The notes beneath the pieces are model-generated. The model was not told the origin of the DNA. It saw nothing but the letters and a program-made list of their open reading frames with translations, and did no database searches. DNA of 64,000 bases from Pedobacter sp. ASV28. Lineage in GTDB: Bacteria > Bacteroidota > Bacteroidia > Sphingobacteriales > Sphingobacteriaceae. Where the stretch lies: contig NZ_JAELTN010000004.1 of assembly GCF_016428855.1 (NCBI RefSeq), positions 1 to 64,000 on the forward strand. The letters run 5' to 3'. Shown here piece after piece: positions 54,201 through 63,211 of the stretch. Position numbers and translations under genes: made by a program. Each line of letters begins with the position of its first letter. The first letter of the stretch is position 1.

Positions 54201-55343
54201 ATTTGGCGAATTACCCTGCGACTTTAAATAGTGGGTAAAGGCATCACTCTGTCTGTCCCAATAATTTAATCCCCCACCTTCTGTTCCAATCCAAATATTC
54301 CCTAAATAATCTTCCTGAAAACTGCTTACAATGGGATGGTTAAGACCACCTGGGCTTGGATTAAAGTAACGAACCTGCGAATCATAAAGGGAACAATAGG
54401 CAATTTTACCTCCATAAGTTCCTATCCACGCACCTTGGTCAGGGTCGGGATAAATGGTCCAAATGGAGTTGGTTGGCAATGAAAAGGCATCGTTCAGATT
54501 CATGCGCAGGTAATTGCTAATCTCCTTAACTGGATCATAGAAGAAAAGTCCTGCTTGTGTGGCTACCCATATCACCCCTGTTTGATCTATGTATAGCTTC
54601 TTAGATAACATAGATTGATTGCCCGCAACCACTACAGGAATTCGTTGTTTCAAAGCTCCAGATGCATCAGTAACGTGAATTCCACCCCGCTGAGTGAGGA
54701 AATAATACAGTCCTCGATATTCCAGCCCATCATTTACAGCATTTACTGTTGCTCCGAAATTGGCAAACGGCACCAATTTACGTTTAACCATATCCACTTT
54801 TTGAAGAATAGCATCTTGCGTAATATAAATATTGCCCTTCACACTAATGAGATGATTATAGGATTGATTTTTAGGCAGTGCAAAGACTTGTGTTTTGTTA
54901 GCCTGTTGATCATAACGCTTCACCGTATCTCCCGACAACATGTATAGTTTACCGTCATCGTGCAAACAAAGTGATCGAATTTTTCCATTAACAATTAGAT
55001 CGAATGAAAATTTCTCGTAATCGAATTTTAATAGGCCATGTCCAGTACCTAGAAATAGGTTTCCTTTTTTGTCTCTAATTACCGAACCATAGCCCCACTT
55101 CACTTTGGGTTGAATGGCAAAAACAATATCATTTAACTGATAAAAGCTGTTGCCATCGTACATGAAAAGGGCATCAGGTCCTGTGTACCACATTCTTCCC
55201 AAACTATCTTTTGCAATACTCTGTATTCCCCCGTAATAGGAAGTTTCGGGCATTACATGAAATCGATACTTGGAGATATCAATATCAAAAACACTGTGAA
55301 AAAGTAGCGTAATAAAACAAGCAACAAGGACGTATTTCTTCAT
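51270..55343 (-). CDS. hybrid two-component system sensor/regulator (HTCS)
   Basis: 1,357 aa in one chain. Signal peptide/anchor (about 1-20), about 14 reg_prop propeller repeats (about 25-670, e.g. DQTGVIWVATQAGLFFYDP, DYLGNIWIGTEGGGLNYWD), Y_Y_Y domain (about 680-765), membrane helix (about 768-795), HisKA with His831 (ISHDLKTPLTLV), HATPase (SSGLGLAIVKELVEVL), receiver (Asp1150 in IITDLIMPN, Lys in FIDKPF) and AraC HTH (about 1245-1345). It senses an oligosaccharide in the periplasm and activates nearby glycan genes. The three direct-repeat modules within 15 kb are its likely operators. Confidence 0.96.
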   Translation of the reverse strand: MKKYVLVACFITLLFHSVFDIDISKYRFHVMPETSYYGGIQSIAKDSLGRMWYTGPDALFMYDGNSFYQLNDIVFAIQPKVKWGYGSVIRDKKGNLFLGTGHGLLKFDYEKFSFDLIVNGKIRSLCLHDDGKLYMLSGDTVKRYDQQANKTQVFALPKNQSYNHLISVKGNIYITQDAILQKVDMVKRKLVPFANFGATVNAVNDGLEYRGLYYFLTQRGGIHVTDASGALKQRIPVVVAGNQSMLSKKLYIDQTGVIWVATQAGLFFYDPVKEISNYLRMNLNDAFSLPTNSIWTIYPDPDQGAWIGTYGGKIAYCSLYDSQVRYFNPSPGGLNHPIVSSFQEDYLGNIWIGTEGGGLNYWDRQSDAFTHYLKSQGNSPNSNMIKRLKFDFENKRLSISAFSGGVGTYDMGNKIFRSFDFLSPESKQPLTVYDFVQGQQGTWWMSDPDKTFFYRKKPQGAIEMVRVTGADGKALGLEVEALYIDKRNQLCLVTHQGFFIVDQNTLKVLKHYLINDPSYSANYLCSFNQASNGDLWFGTLGKGVNVLKKDGTYVNYSAANGLPAKMVFGILEDYNSKNMWLSTSDGLYFYDSKSKGFEKARFYQENSCGSFYMRAAYKTAKGEMLFGGTNGFMLFDPAYLNKNPQKPKVFFTGFFVNNKQVTAYSEDSPLAKDIASLSNQKDNRIRLSSSQSNVEIRFSANSYLSSDKNQFAYRMKGLGEKWQISHANQKSVQFLNLPSGDYTFEIKASNNDGLWGDQISRLYIHVDPPFFLSWWAYCFYSTIALSLLFFITRYYTNKKVFKERLALEALKEQNMRELNQARTDFFTNISHDLKTPLTLVIQPLKQLKQTLAANDSAVGYMELIEKNVSRIQRMISQLLRFREIESQKITLNPQVGDFINFVRDLFGLFELYANKKEIETNIATHMDNLYVAFDYDVIEKILTNLFSNALKYTPNKGYVGVRIYHSTDEEKERFAEKPDEQETEYISIEVLNSGDGFSEEQIATLFTSFNRLSSHRPTFEESSGLGLAIVKELVEVLEGKIWMVNKTDKISFTIMLPLKKQAGSGDMQPNVYDYTISEIDDIIMQDTAAPENGATSARKTDSILLIEDDPQMRAYLEQRLAEKYNVYTASDGVEGLIKAEKIYPQLIITDLIMPNRNGLEVCRSLRQNFKTSHIPIIMISGNGDDNQNKIKALEYGASVFIDKPFNVDYLLQQTETILKNQQELKEKYSKRIQVDPSNVTVTSMDEELLRKAMKVIEENIANANYSVEDFESDMNVGRTILYQKIHDIVGMSIKEFILNIRLKRSAYLLEKSDLTVAEVAYQTGFNNAKYFSVCFKKQFELSPSDFKKKTSVGAGKK

Positions 55344-55510
55344 TTAATTAAGGCTTCGTTTTCAATTGGTCCATAATTTTAAAAAAATGGAAAATAATTT
55401 AAAGCTAGTGTTTAGCGTGGACGCCAAACGTTGCAAATGCACTGTCGAATAGCTTTCCCCACCATCCATGATATATTTATTCGATAAATATTTAGATGGA
55501 TTTTGAGCCC

Positions 55511-57706
55511 TTAATCTACGATTTCTATTTTAATTTTCTTGTTCTTAACGATGATATTGTAATCGCCAGCCTCTAAAAAGCGTTTGCCATCTCCATCAAC
55601 AAAGCTCAAATCGCGGTCTAAGTCTACTTCAAATTTATAAATCCTGGTTTCGCCTTTCTTTAGCAACTGTTTCTCGAAGTATTTAAGCTCTTTTATTGGC
55701 CGAGAAATGGTACAAACCGGATCTTGAATAAACCAGTGTACTGTTTCCACCCCGTCTCTTTCTCCAGTATTTTTCACTGCAATTTCTACCGTTAGTTTTT
55801 CACCTCTTTTTAATTGAGTGGATGAAACTTTCAGATCACCGTATTCAAAAGTAGTGTAACTTAATCCGTGAGCAAACTCATACAAAGGCGTACTTTGGAT
55901 GTCTTGATATTTGCCCTGGTGCGGACGAGCGCTTTGTCTGTAGTTGTAATAAATAGGAATTTGACCCGTTGAAAAGGGAAAAGTCATAGCCAATTTACCA
56001 GAAGGATTTACACGACCAGATAAAACACCTGCAAGTGGTCTGCCTCCCGGAGTTCCTGGCTGCCACATGGTCAAGATCGCCTCACTTATTGGTTCTAATC
56101 GGTTAAGTGCTAAAGGACGACCATTAGATAAGACTAAGACTATAGGCTTACCTAGCTTTTTTAGTTCCATAGCCAATTCTTCCTGTATTTGTGGCAAAGC
56201 AATAGTGGAGCGAGAAGCATTTTCGCCACTCCAGTTTTTCTTTTCACCTAAGCACAACACAATCACATCAGATTTCGCTGCTAAAGCCTTAGCCTCCTCA
56301 AAAGCTTTTTTATCCTGACCCTCAAAATCGCAGCCTAAAGCATAAGACACTTCCGCTTTGCCCTTATACTCTGCTTGCAAAGCATCATGAATGGTAATGA
56401 TATCTTCCGAATTGCCTTGAGCCGCCCAAGAACCCAGCAAATGCCACTTTGTTTTTGCTATTGGGCCGATTACTGCTATTTTAGAAACGTTATTTAGCGG
56501 CAATGCCTTATGCTGATTTTTAAGCAGCACGATAGACTCCTCGGCCAACTGTTCGGCAATTTTTAAGCTTTCTGGGCGATAAAAACGTTCTTTTTCAGTA
56601 CTGGCTGGTGTGTATGGCCTATCAAATAATCCTAATCTGAATTTTACCCTGAGTACGCGTCTTACCGCGTCATTCAACAAATCTTCAGACACTTTACCTT
56701 CCTTAACCAATTCGCCAAGATGGCTATCATAAGACCTGTTCATCATGTCCATTTCTACGCCAGCCATAAATGCTTTTAAAGCGGCTTCCTTTTTGTTTGC
56801 AGCTACGCCTTGCGGACGAAGTTGTTCTATAGAACCCCAATCCGAAACCACAAAACCATCGTGTTTCCAGCGTTTTTTCAGTACTTCCGTTAAAGTATAA
56901 TGGTTCGCAGAGCCTGGGGTTCCACTGATATCGTTGAACGAACTCATCAAAGTTACCGCACCAGCCTTCACTCCTGCTTCATACGGAGACATGTAAGTAT
57001 CCCAAAGCGTTTGGTTAGAAATTTCCGAATACACATAATCGCGTCCAGCTTCTGAGGCGCCATAGCCGATATAATGTTTCAAACAAGCAGCCACGTTTTT
57101 TTCACTCGAAAGATCCTTTCCCTGATAACCTTTAACCGAAGCCACCGTAAAAATGGCATTGGTATAAGTATCTTCACCATATCCTTCGGCAACACGCCCC
57201 CAACGACCATCTCTTGCCACATCGATCATGGGCGAGAAAGTCCAATCCACTCCTGACATCCTAGCTTCTTGCGCTGCTACCCCACAGGCTTTTTCTACCA
57301 ATGCAGGGTTCCAAGAACAAGCCTGCCCTAAAGAAATAGGATAAATGGTACGAAAACCATGGATCACATCGTAGCCGAAGATAATTGGAATACCCAGACG
57401 GCTCTGCTCCATTGCTTTTTTCTGCACTTTGTTACGTAGATCGGCATTGCTGCCAAAATAAATCAAAGAGCCAATTTCTGCCGGAATATCGTTTACAGGA
57501 TCGGCCATGTTATTAGCGTTATCGTTTCGTCCCAAGGTGTATTGGTTCAACTGCATGACCTTTTCTTGCAAGGTCATACGGGTCAGTAAATCGTCTATAC
57601 GTTTCTCAATAGGCTGCTTGGCATCTTTATATAACGGCTTTTCTTGTTTATAACTTGAAAACAATGTGGTGGTTATAATGGCTAGCCCTAAGATAACTTT
57701 TTTCAT
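55511..57706 (-). CDS. GH3 beta-glucosidase (BglX-like)
   Basis: 731 aa, with an N-terminal export signal. The GH3 N-domain has KHYIGYGASEAGRDY, the nucleophile motif FVVSDWGS (Asp289), an alpha/beta sandwich C-domain (VIGPIAKTKWHLLGSWAAQG, VLSNGRPLAL) and a fibronectin-III-like end (EFAHGLSYTTFEYGDLKVS...). The length matches BglX. A periplasmic exo-acting beta-glycosidase. It starts 5 bp after the GH35-like gene and is the last gene of the glycosidase operon. Exact sugar specificity is unknown. Confidence 0.93.
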   Translation of the reverse strand: MKKVILGLAIITTTLFSSYKQEKPLYKDAKQPIEKRIDDLLTRMTLQEKVMQLNQYTLGRNDNANNMADPVNDIPAEIGSLIYFGSNADLRNKVQKKAMEQSRLGIPIIFGYDVIHGFRTIYPISLGQACSWNPALVEKACGVAAQEARMSGVDWTFSPMIDVARDGRWGRVAEGYGEDTYTNAIFTVASVKGYQGKDLSSEKNVAACLKHYIGYGASEAGRDYVYSEISNQTLWDTYMSPYEAGVKAGAVTLMSSFNDISGTPGSANHYTLTEVLKKRWKHDGFVVSDWGSIEQLRPQGVAANKKEAALKAFMAGVEMDMMNRSYDSHLGELVKEGKVSEDLLNDAVRRVLRVKFRLGLFDRPYTPASTEKERFYRPESLKIAEQLAEESIVLLKNQHKALPLNNVSKIAVIGPIAKTKWHLLGSWAAQGNSEDIITIHDALQAEYKGKAEVSYALGCDFEGQDKKAFEEAKALAAKSDVIVLCLGEKKNWSGENASRSTIALPQIQEELAMELKKLGKPIVLVLSNGRPLALNRLEPISEAILTMWQPGTPGGRPLAGVLSGRVNPSGKLAMTFPFSTGQIPIYYNYRQSARPHQGKYQDIQSTPLYEFAHGLSYTTFEYGDLKVSSTQLKRGEKLTVEIAVKNTGERDGVETVHWFIQDPVCTISRPIKELKYFEKQLLKKGETRIYKFEVDLDRDLSFVDGDGKRFLEAGDYNIIVKNKKIKIEIVD

Positions 57707-57711
57707 AATTT

Positions 57712-58482
57712 CTATTTAAAAACAGGTGTTTGTGATAATTTCATTGTTTTTTGCTGGTTGTTTTTCAGTTCGAAAATGACGATTTCACTTTCTCCCTGCA
57801 CCAAGTACTCTGAAGGAATTAAGATGGACCGTTGTTTCTCTTCTTCCCAATAAGAACCTACATATTTTCCATTGATCCATACTTCTCCCATACCCCATCC
57901 AGAGATATCTAGATAATTATTTTTTACTGTACCAAGCTCAAATGTCCCTTTATAAAAACCGGGCGTTTCAGCTTCAGAACGGTCTTCGAAAACGAGTTCA
58001 TTGATGGGATATTTTCTGATGTTAAGCGGCACCATTTTCCAATTTTCAATTTCATTTCCATCTAAAGTAACTTCTCCGAACAAGCCTTTGGAATTGTCAG
58101 TAATTTCTGGTCCGTAGGTAATTCTTCCTATATTTTCTACATAGATCTGCAGTAGATATTTCCCTGGGTTAGTCTTAATAGCAATTTTCTTATTATTATC
58201 AGTCATCCTCCCCTGCAACTTCCCATCTACATACACCGCAGCATAATCGCGAACGTTTTCCAATTCTAACTCCTCACTTTCCGATTGGGTTACTATTTCC
58301 GACTGATAAAGCACGTAGCCAAACTCTACATTTAAATCGTTCATGGATAACAGACCATCAGCTTCAACAGCTTTTTTATACACCTGCTCCAAAGATGCTT
58401 TTTGATTGAACACGATTTCCTGTGCCCATAAAGTTTGACTTGCCAGCATCGTTACCCCTAATGCAATTTTCCCTAACATCAT
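57712..58482 (-). CDS. orphan GH35 C-terminal jelly-roll protein, no catalytic domain
   Basis: 256 aa with its own signal peptide (1-20, LWAQ). The whole mature chain corresponds to the C-terminal beta-sandwich modules of family 35 beta-galactosidases: ENIGRITYGPEITDNSKGLFGEVTLDG, PGFYKGTFELG, YLDISGWGMGEVWINGKYVG and ELVQGESEIVIFEL-type ending. The roughly 320-residue TIM barrel with the two catalytic Glu is absent, and the upstream 8-bp gap leaves no room for it. It is therefore a carbohydrate-binding relative rather than an enzyme, kept in frame between GH2 and GH3 genes. Confidence 0.8.
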   Translation of the reverse strand: MMLGKIALGVTMLASQTLWAQEIVFNQKASLEQVYKKAVEADGLLSMNDLNVEFGYVLYQSEIVTQSESEELELENVRDYAAVYVDGKLQGRMTDNNKKIAIKTNPGKYLLQIYVENIGRITYGPEITDNSKGLFGEVTLDGNEIENWKMVPLNIRKYPINELVFEDRSEAETPGFYKGTFELGTVKNNYLDISGWGMGEVWINGKYVGSYWEEEKQRSILIPSEYLVQGESEIVIFELKNNQQKTMKLSQTPVFK

Positions 58483-58490
58483 ATCCTTTC

Positions 58491-61217
58491 TTATTTTGTT
58501 AAAAACGATTGGATAAAAGTCTCTTCCACTTGTACCTGTGGTGAGAATTTATCGCTCTTTACATAATGATCTATACTGTACAGCAACTGCTGCGTAGCTG
58601 GACGTTTGTCTAAATCAGTCTTCGTATCTACGGCCAGCACCAACAACTTTCCACCATTCACTTTGGCTTCGAAACCAATTCCCAACTTTTGGTTGTTATC
58701 ATAACTATCAATCACTTGAATAAATGGGCGAAGTTGTGGTGGGGTGTCTTGCATCTCGATTACTTTGGCATTGTTCAAGATATCCCACCATTGCCAATCG
58801 GTATGGTAAGAAGTCGGGAAATCTTTAAACATAGGCCGATCGTTGTGTACCAAATTTCCGATAGTCATTGGTGCCCAAGCGAACATAATCGGATTCCAAA
58901 AGTGATTATGAAATATCGATTTACATCCTTTTACATCCGTTGGTGAAGGATAAAGCACCACTGATTTACCTTGTGCCAATTGCTTTTTAGCCACATCATC
59001 ATAAACAGAGGTGTATAGTACCTCAGGGGTAGACTGCATCAAATTTTGATGACTTGGATATACCCAAATATCCCAGCTGTTTTTGATTTGATCATTAACT
59101 GACAGATGTACCGTTAGCTTTTGCGAAACAGCTACATTCTTCAAGGCAATAGAAAATTCGCCAACCGGCGACACCTTATCGTTAGCAATGCTTTGGCTCT
59201 TTAAATTTCCCCTTTGAAGCACTTTCCCGTTCGCATCGGTCAACCACCATTTCAATTTCGCATTTTTAATGGCCGCATTGCTGAAATTGTATACCTCTGC
59301 TTTGCCCCTAAAGATTTCGGTATTGAAATAACTGCTTTTCTCGTAGCGCAACAAGGCAACGGTAGGCGCACAAAACTCCCTGAACTTCTCTGGTGTAACC
59401 AAGCCCTTAGAATCCCAAAAAGGATCTAAAATACCAACAGGAGCATAGCCTTGTCCAGGGAAATCGTTGATGGACAGCAATTGGAAACCAGCAGATTTAG
59501 ACGAACGCAAAAGCGCCTCAATTACAGCTTTGTACTCTAACACCGTCAATGCTCCAGAAGCACGGAAGAAATCATTGGCTTGATCTAGCATGCCATTTTT
59601 CTGAAGCATGTCTCTAAACACCTCGAAATTACGGGCTTCTACTGGACTATTCGCATATTTCTTGATTTCCTCGAAGTTTGGATATATACAACGTTGCCCC
59701 GACTCATGGGAAATTACCGGTACATCTACATCCGATTCCGTACTTCTGTCCCAATCGGTATTTGGCAAGCCTTCGTAAACTTTTACCGGTCCTTTGTTGG
59801 TTTGCTGCGATACATAATATTGATCGGACTTGACACGGGTACGAGCAGTAGAACCACTGAATAAATGACGGGGATCTAATTTGATCCCTTCGGCAGTCAA
59901 TTCTTCAATAAAATCGAAATTTCCGGTGATTTCATTCCCATTGCAATACAACACAAAAGAAGGATGGTTGCCGTATTCCTTTAAAATGGCCTTAATTTCC
60001 CTGCGGAAGAAATTGTACCTGTCCTCATCAGGTTCGGCATCTTTGCCCCACATTGGCATTTCCACTTCGAAATAAATTCCATGTTTATCCGCCATGCGGA
60101 AAGCCGCTTTTGGTGGACACCAAGAATGGAAACGAAGGTGGTTCATGCCATAATCTTTCATCAATAACATGATCCGTTCCCAAGAAGCATCGTCTACTGG
60201 TGCGTAACCCGTTTTCGGGAATACCGCATTTTCTACGTTACCACGCAAATGGATAGGTCTATTATTGAGTAGCACGTGGTTTTTACCTTGCTTTACCTCA
60301 CGTAATCCAAAAGTGGCCGCTTTTTCGTGTTGATAGTTTTCTTTACCATCAGACGTATTTAACTGCACATTAATTTGATAAACATTCGGATTAAATTCAT
60401 CCCATAACTGCGCATTTTTACCCAAAAGGATATTGGCTTCTACAAAAGAAACCGTGTCTGTGCTTACTACGGCAACCTCATTTTTGAGCTTATAGTTTGC
60501 TCCGGTAATGGTAAAAGAAACTTTTCCTTTGAACTGCTTTTTAGTCTCATTATTTACCTGCAAACGTACTTTTATAGATTTATCTTCAATGTTTGGATAC
60601 ACCTGAAGATCTTCCACATAAACCGGATCTATCGCCATCAATTTCATCTCCCCCAAAATACCATTCCAGTTAATTTGGGTAAACTCGGTATGGGCATGGT
60701 TCCATTTATGGGTTTTATACTGAAATCTATTGTCGATACAAACCGTAATGCGATGTGTTTTACCAGGCTTAACAAATGCTGTTAAATCGTGGTTGTGGGG
60801 TACACTGATATAATCTATGCTGCTTACTTCTTTGGTATCTACATAAATAGAACTTAACCAATGCGTACGTTCAAAATACATGAAGATTTTTTTGCCCTTC
60901 CAAGCTGCCGGAATTTCGATATCACGTTGGTACCAAGCTGGCCCCATGTATTCATACTTTCGGGTTAAGCGGTCTATATATTGATATGGGACTTTATAAC
61001 CAATTTGCTTATCATCGGTAATACCCGGAAGCTGGATTTCTTCTTGCAAAACATGATTATATCGAGGGGAAAGAGATCCTCTGCGGAAATCCATCACATC
61101 GGTTTGAAATTTCCATTTACCAGATAAATCTAAAGATACGGTCTGCGCTTTTAAGGCATAAGCCTGCATTAAAAACAGCATCAAAAGTAAGTGTTTTAAG
61201 TTTTTGTATAGGTTCAT
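58491..61217 (-). CDS. GH2 family glycoside hydrolase
   Basis: 908 aa with signal peptide (1-24). N-terminal jelly-roll (about 27-200: LSGKWKFQTDV, GPAWYQRDIEIP), immunoglobulin-like domain, then a TIM barrel with acid/base Glu429 (YCNGNEITG) and nucleophile Glu505 (VISHESGQ), and extra C-terminal domains. LRGNVENAVFPKTGYAP and NHLRFHSWCPPKAAF are the usual start of the barrel in GH2 exo-enzymes. Linkage unknown (beta-galactoside, -glucuronide or -mannoside all possible). It is 8 bp upstream of the orphan GH35-like gene. Confidence 0.9.
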   Translation of the reverse strand: MNLYKNLKHLLLMLFLMQAYALKAQTVSLDLSGKWKFQTDVMDFRRGSLSPRYNHVLQEEIQLPGITDDKQIGYKVPYQYIDRLTRKYEYMGPAWYQRDIEIPAAWKGKKIFMYFERTHWLSSIYVDTKEVSSIDYISVPHNHDLTAFVKPGKTHRITVCIDNRFQYKTHKWNHAHTEFTQINWNGILGEMKLMAIDPVYVEDLQVYPNIEDKSIKVRLQVNNETKKQFKGKVSFTITGANYKLKNEVAVVSTDTVSFVEANILLGKNAQLWDEFNPNVYQINVQLNTSDGKENYQHEKAATFGLREVKQGKNHVLLNNRPIHLRGNVENAVFPKTGYAPVDDASWERIMLLMKDYGMNHLRFHSWCPPKAAFRMADKHGIYFEVEMPMWGKDAEPDEDRYNFFRREIKAILKEYGNHPSFVLYCNGNEITGNFDFIEELTAEGIKLDPRHLFSGSTARTRVKSDQYYVSQQTNKGPVKVYEGLPNTDWDRSTESDVDVPVISHESGQRCIYPNFEEIKKYANSPVEARNFEVFRDMLQKNGMLDQANDFFRASGALTVLEYKAVIEALLRSSKSAGFQLLSINDFPGQGYAPVGILDPFWDSKGLVTPEKFREFCAPTVALLRYEKSSYFNTEIFRGKAEVYNFSNAAIKNAKLKWWLTDANGKVLQRGNLKSQSIANDKVSPVGEFSIALKNVAVSQKLTVHLSVNDQIKNSWDIWVYPSHQNLMQSTPEVLYTSVYDDVAKKQLAQGKSVVLYPSPTDVKGCKSIFHNHFWNPIMFAWAPMTIGNLVHNDRPMFKDFPTSYHTDWQWWDILNNAKVIEMQDTPPQLRPFIQVIDSYDNNQKLGIGFEAKVNGGKLLVLAVDTKTDLDKRPATQQLLYSIDHYVKSDKFSPQVQVEETFIQSFLTK

Positions 61218-61266
61218 TTGTGGGTGTTAGTTTTATTTCATTATAATATGGTAATCATGTCATAAG

Positions 61267-61334
61267 AGATTGCTTTGTGCCTCGCAATGACGCCACTATT
61301 TTCGTCATTGCGAGGAGGAACAACGAAGCAATCT
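61267..61334. repeat. extragenic palindrome (GTCATTGCGAG type)
   Basis: Outer arms agattgc / gcaatct and perfect inner arms ctcgcaatgacg / cgtcattgcgag surround a ten-base loop in the 199-bp gap between the two GH2 genes. It has the same core as 19206-19246. It resembles the REP-like elements common in Sphingobacteriaceae. Confidence 0.7.
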
Positions 61335-61416
61335 TACAACTATCGCTAACCATTTAGCTTTAAGATTGCTTCCCCGAATTTGTCAGGACAGGCAGTGCCC
61401 CGCACTAACGAAACGT

Positions 61417-63204
61417 CTACTTACCATCATAATATTCCTTCATCAAGTACCAAGCTTTTTTTCTATAACCTTGATCGGAAACCAAACCTTTGCGGTTCCA
61501 GTCTTCTTGGTTGGTGGGATGAAAACGGAACGGCGAACGAAAATCGAAAAGGATCCAAGGCGAAGTGCCACGTAGGTTAGGAATATGCTTAAACATCTCT
61601 AGGTTTTCTCTGTACAGGGTGGCTTGGTAGTCTTCGCTCCATGAGCTCACTACATCAGCATTGCCTGTTTTGCCATAAAGTGCTTCGCCACCAAACTCAG
61701 AAACAATTAAAGGTTGACCCTTGGCCACCTCCCAAATGGCCTTATCAGGGGTAACCGGCCAAGGATGATACCAGCCCATATATTTGTTCACCGCCACCAC
61801 ATCTAGTTCTTTGATAAAAGGATCGTCCATCACAAAAACCTGTCTATCCTTGTTGAAGCGAACTAAATCGAATGCTGCTGTGATCAACCTGGTAGTATCT
61901 ATTGCTTTGGTGATTTCAATTAAATACTTGATGAATGCGTTACGTGGCATGGAAGGTTGTGTTTCGTTAGCGACGCCCCAAAATGTGAGTGCACAACGGT
62001 TTTTGTCACGCATGATCATTTCATGCATCATTTTACCCGCTTTTTCTTTGGTAGCTTCATTTTTGAAATCGATACCCTGCCAAATCGGAATTTCTTCCCA
62101 TAACAAGAAACCCATTTTTTCGGCCAACCTTACTATATATTCATTCTGCGGATAATGTGCCAAACGGATCATGTTACAACCTAAAGCTTTGGCTTCCGAT
62201 AACAACATTACCGCATCGGCCTGAGAAAAAGCACGCCCCTTACGCTGCGGAATTTCTTCGTGGAAAGAGATGGATTTTAAGAAGGTGGGCTTGTCGTTCA
62301 AATACACATCCTCTCCTTTTACCCAAACATTTCGGAACCCGATTTGCTCTTCAACTTGATCGTTTTCGTTTGATACTTTTACTTTATACAAAGTTGGCGA
62401 GCTAGGTGACCAACGCTTTATTTTTTTCGAAGCAAATGTAGTTTTCACTGCGCCGTTCGCATCTGTCTTAAGTGTTTGCTTCAACTGCAATTCAGGAATT
62501 TCGATAGTTATAGATTGATTAGCTACCTTTTCCGATAGTTTTGCGCTAGCGTTAATTTTATCTGCTTTGGTTTTATCCAATTGGATGAAATAATCTTCGA
62601 TAAATACTCTCGGCGTAGCTACCAAGAACACATCACGGGTAATGCCTCCATAATTCCACCAATCGAAAGCCATGGCAGGGATAGCATCTACCGTACGGGT
62701 ATTGTTCACTTCAACCGCTAGAAAATTGTCCTTATCCTTTACCGCATTGGTCACTTCGATTTGGAACGGCGTAAACCCACCTTCATGCCGACCTATCTCC
62801 TCACCGTTAAGGTAAATTCGGCAACGATAGCTCACCGCTCCGAAATATAGAAATAAACGCTTGTGGTTCTCCTTTGCTACATCAAAACGGCGGGCGTACC
62901 AGATAGTACCTTCGTAATATTTAAGCTCAGGCATTTGGCTATTCCAATCTGAAGGTACATTTAAACGATAGCCATGATCAAAAGAATATTCGTAAAAATC
63001 AATCTTACTTTCTGGTTTTTTATCGAGATAGATTTTGTTTTTTCTGCCCTGATCATACAAATCAATAATGGCATCCCATTTCCCATTTAACGATTGCACA
63101 TTTCGTCCATAAACGTTTGTCATGGTCTGCTGTGCAATGGAATTAGAAAAAACTAAACTTAAAGACAGGGATAATACAAAATAAAATGTGCTCGGCTTCA
63201 TCAT
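61417..63204 (-). CDS. GH2 beta-glucuronidase/galactosidase-like enzyme
   Basis: 595 aa with signal peptide (1-24, SIAQ). Jelly-roll (about 35-190, WYARRFDV...YFGAVSYRCRIYLNGEEIGRHEGGFTPF), Ig-like domain, TIM barrel with acid/base Glu414 (WGVANETQP) and nucleophile Glu503 (IVSEFGGEAL). The length and the GGFTPF / LAHYPQ..Y motifs are closest to uidA-type beta-glucuronidases, and a uronic-acid substrate would fit the GH88 gene. Unconfirmed. It starts 7 bp downstream of the GH97 gene. Confidence 0.9.
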   Translation of the reverse strand: MMKPSTFYFVLSLSLSLVFSNSIAQQTMTNVYGRNVQSLNGKWDAIIDLYDQGRKNKIYLDKKPESKIDFYEYSFDHGYRLNVPSDWNSQMPELKYYEGTIWYARRFDVAKENHKRLFLYFGAVSYRCRIYLNGEEIGRHEGGFTPFQIEVTNAVKDKDNFLAVEVNNTRTVDAIPAMAFDWWNYGGITRDVFLVATPRVFIEDYFIQLDKTKADKINASAKLSEKVANQSITIEIPELQLKQTLKTDANGAVKTTFASKKIKRWSPSSPTLYKVKVSNENDQVEEQIGFRNVWVKGEDVYLNDKPTFLKSISFHEEIPQRKGRAFSQADAVMLLSEAKALGCNMIRLAHYPQNEYIVRLAEKMGFLLWEEIPIWQGIDFKNEATKEKAGKMMHEMIMRDKNRCALTFWGVANETQPSMPRNAFIKYLIEITKAIDTTRLITAAFDLVRFNKDRQVFVMDDPFIKELDVVAVNKYMGWYHPWPVTPDKAIWEVAKGQPLIVSEFGGEALYGKTGNADVVSSWSEDYQATLYRENLEMFKHIPNLRGTSPWILFDFRSPFRFHPTNQEDWNRKGLVSDQGYRKKAWYLMKEYYDGK

Positions 63205-63211
63205 AAATGTG

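Noticed and set aside
55344..55510. HTCS-type operator before the HTCS gene itself
   Set aside because: No GGTTyrsTTTTGTAC half-site is found. Only a weak promoter-like TTTG/TAGCTTTA pair with 17-bp spacing.
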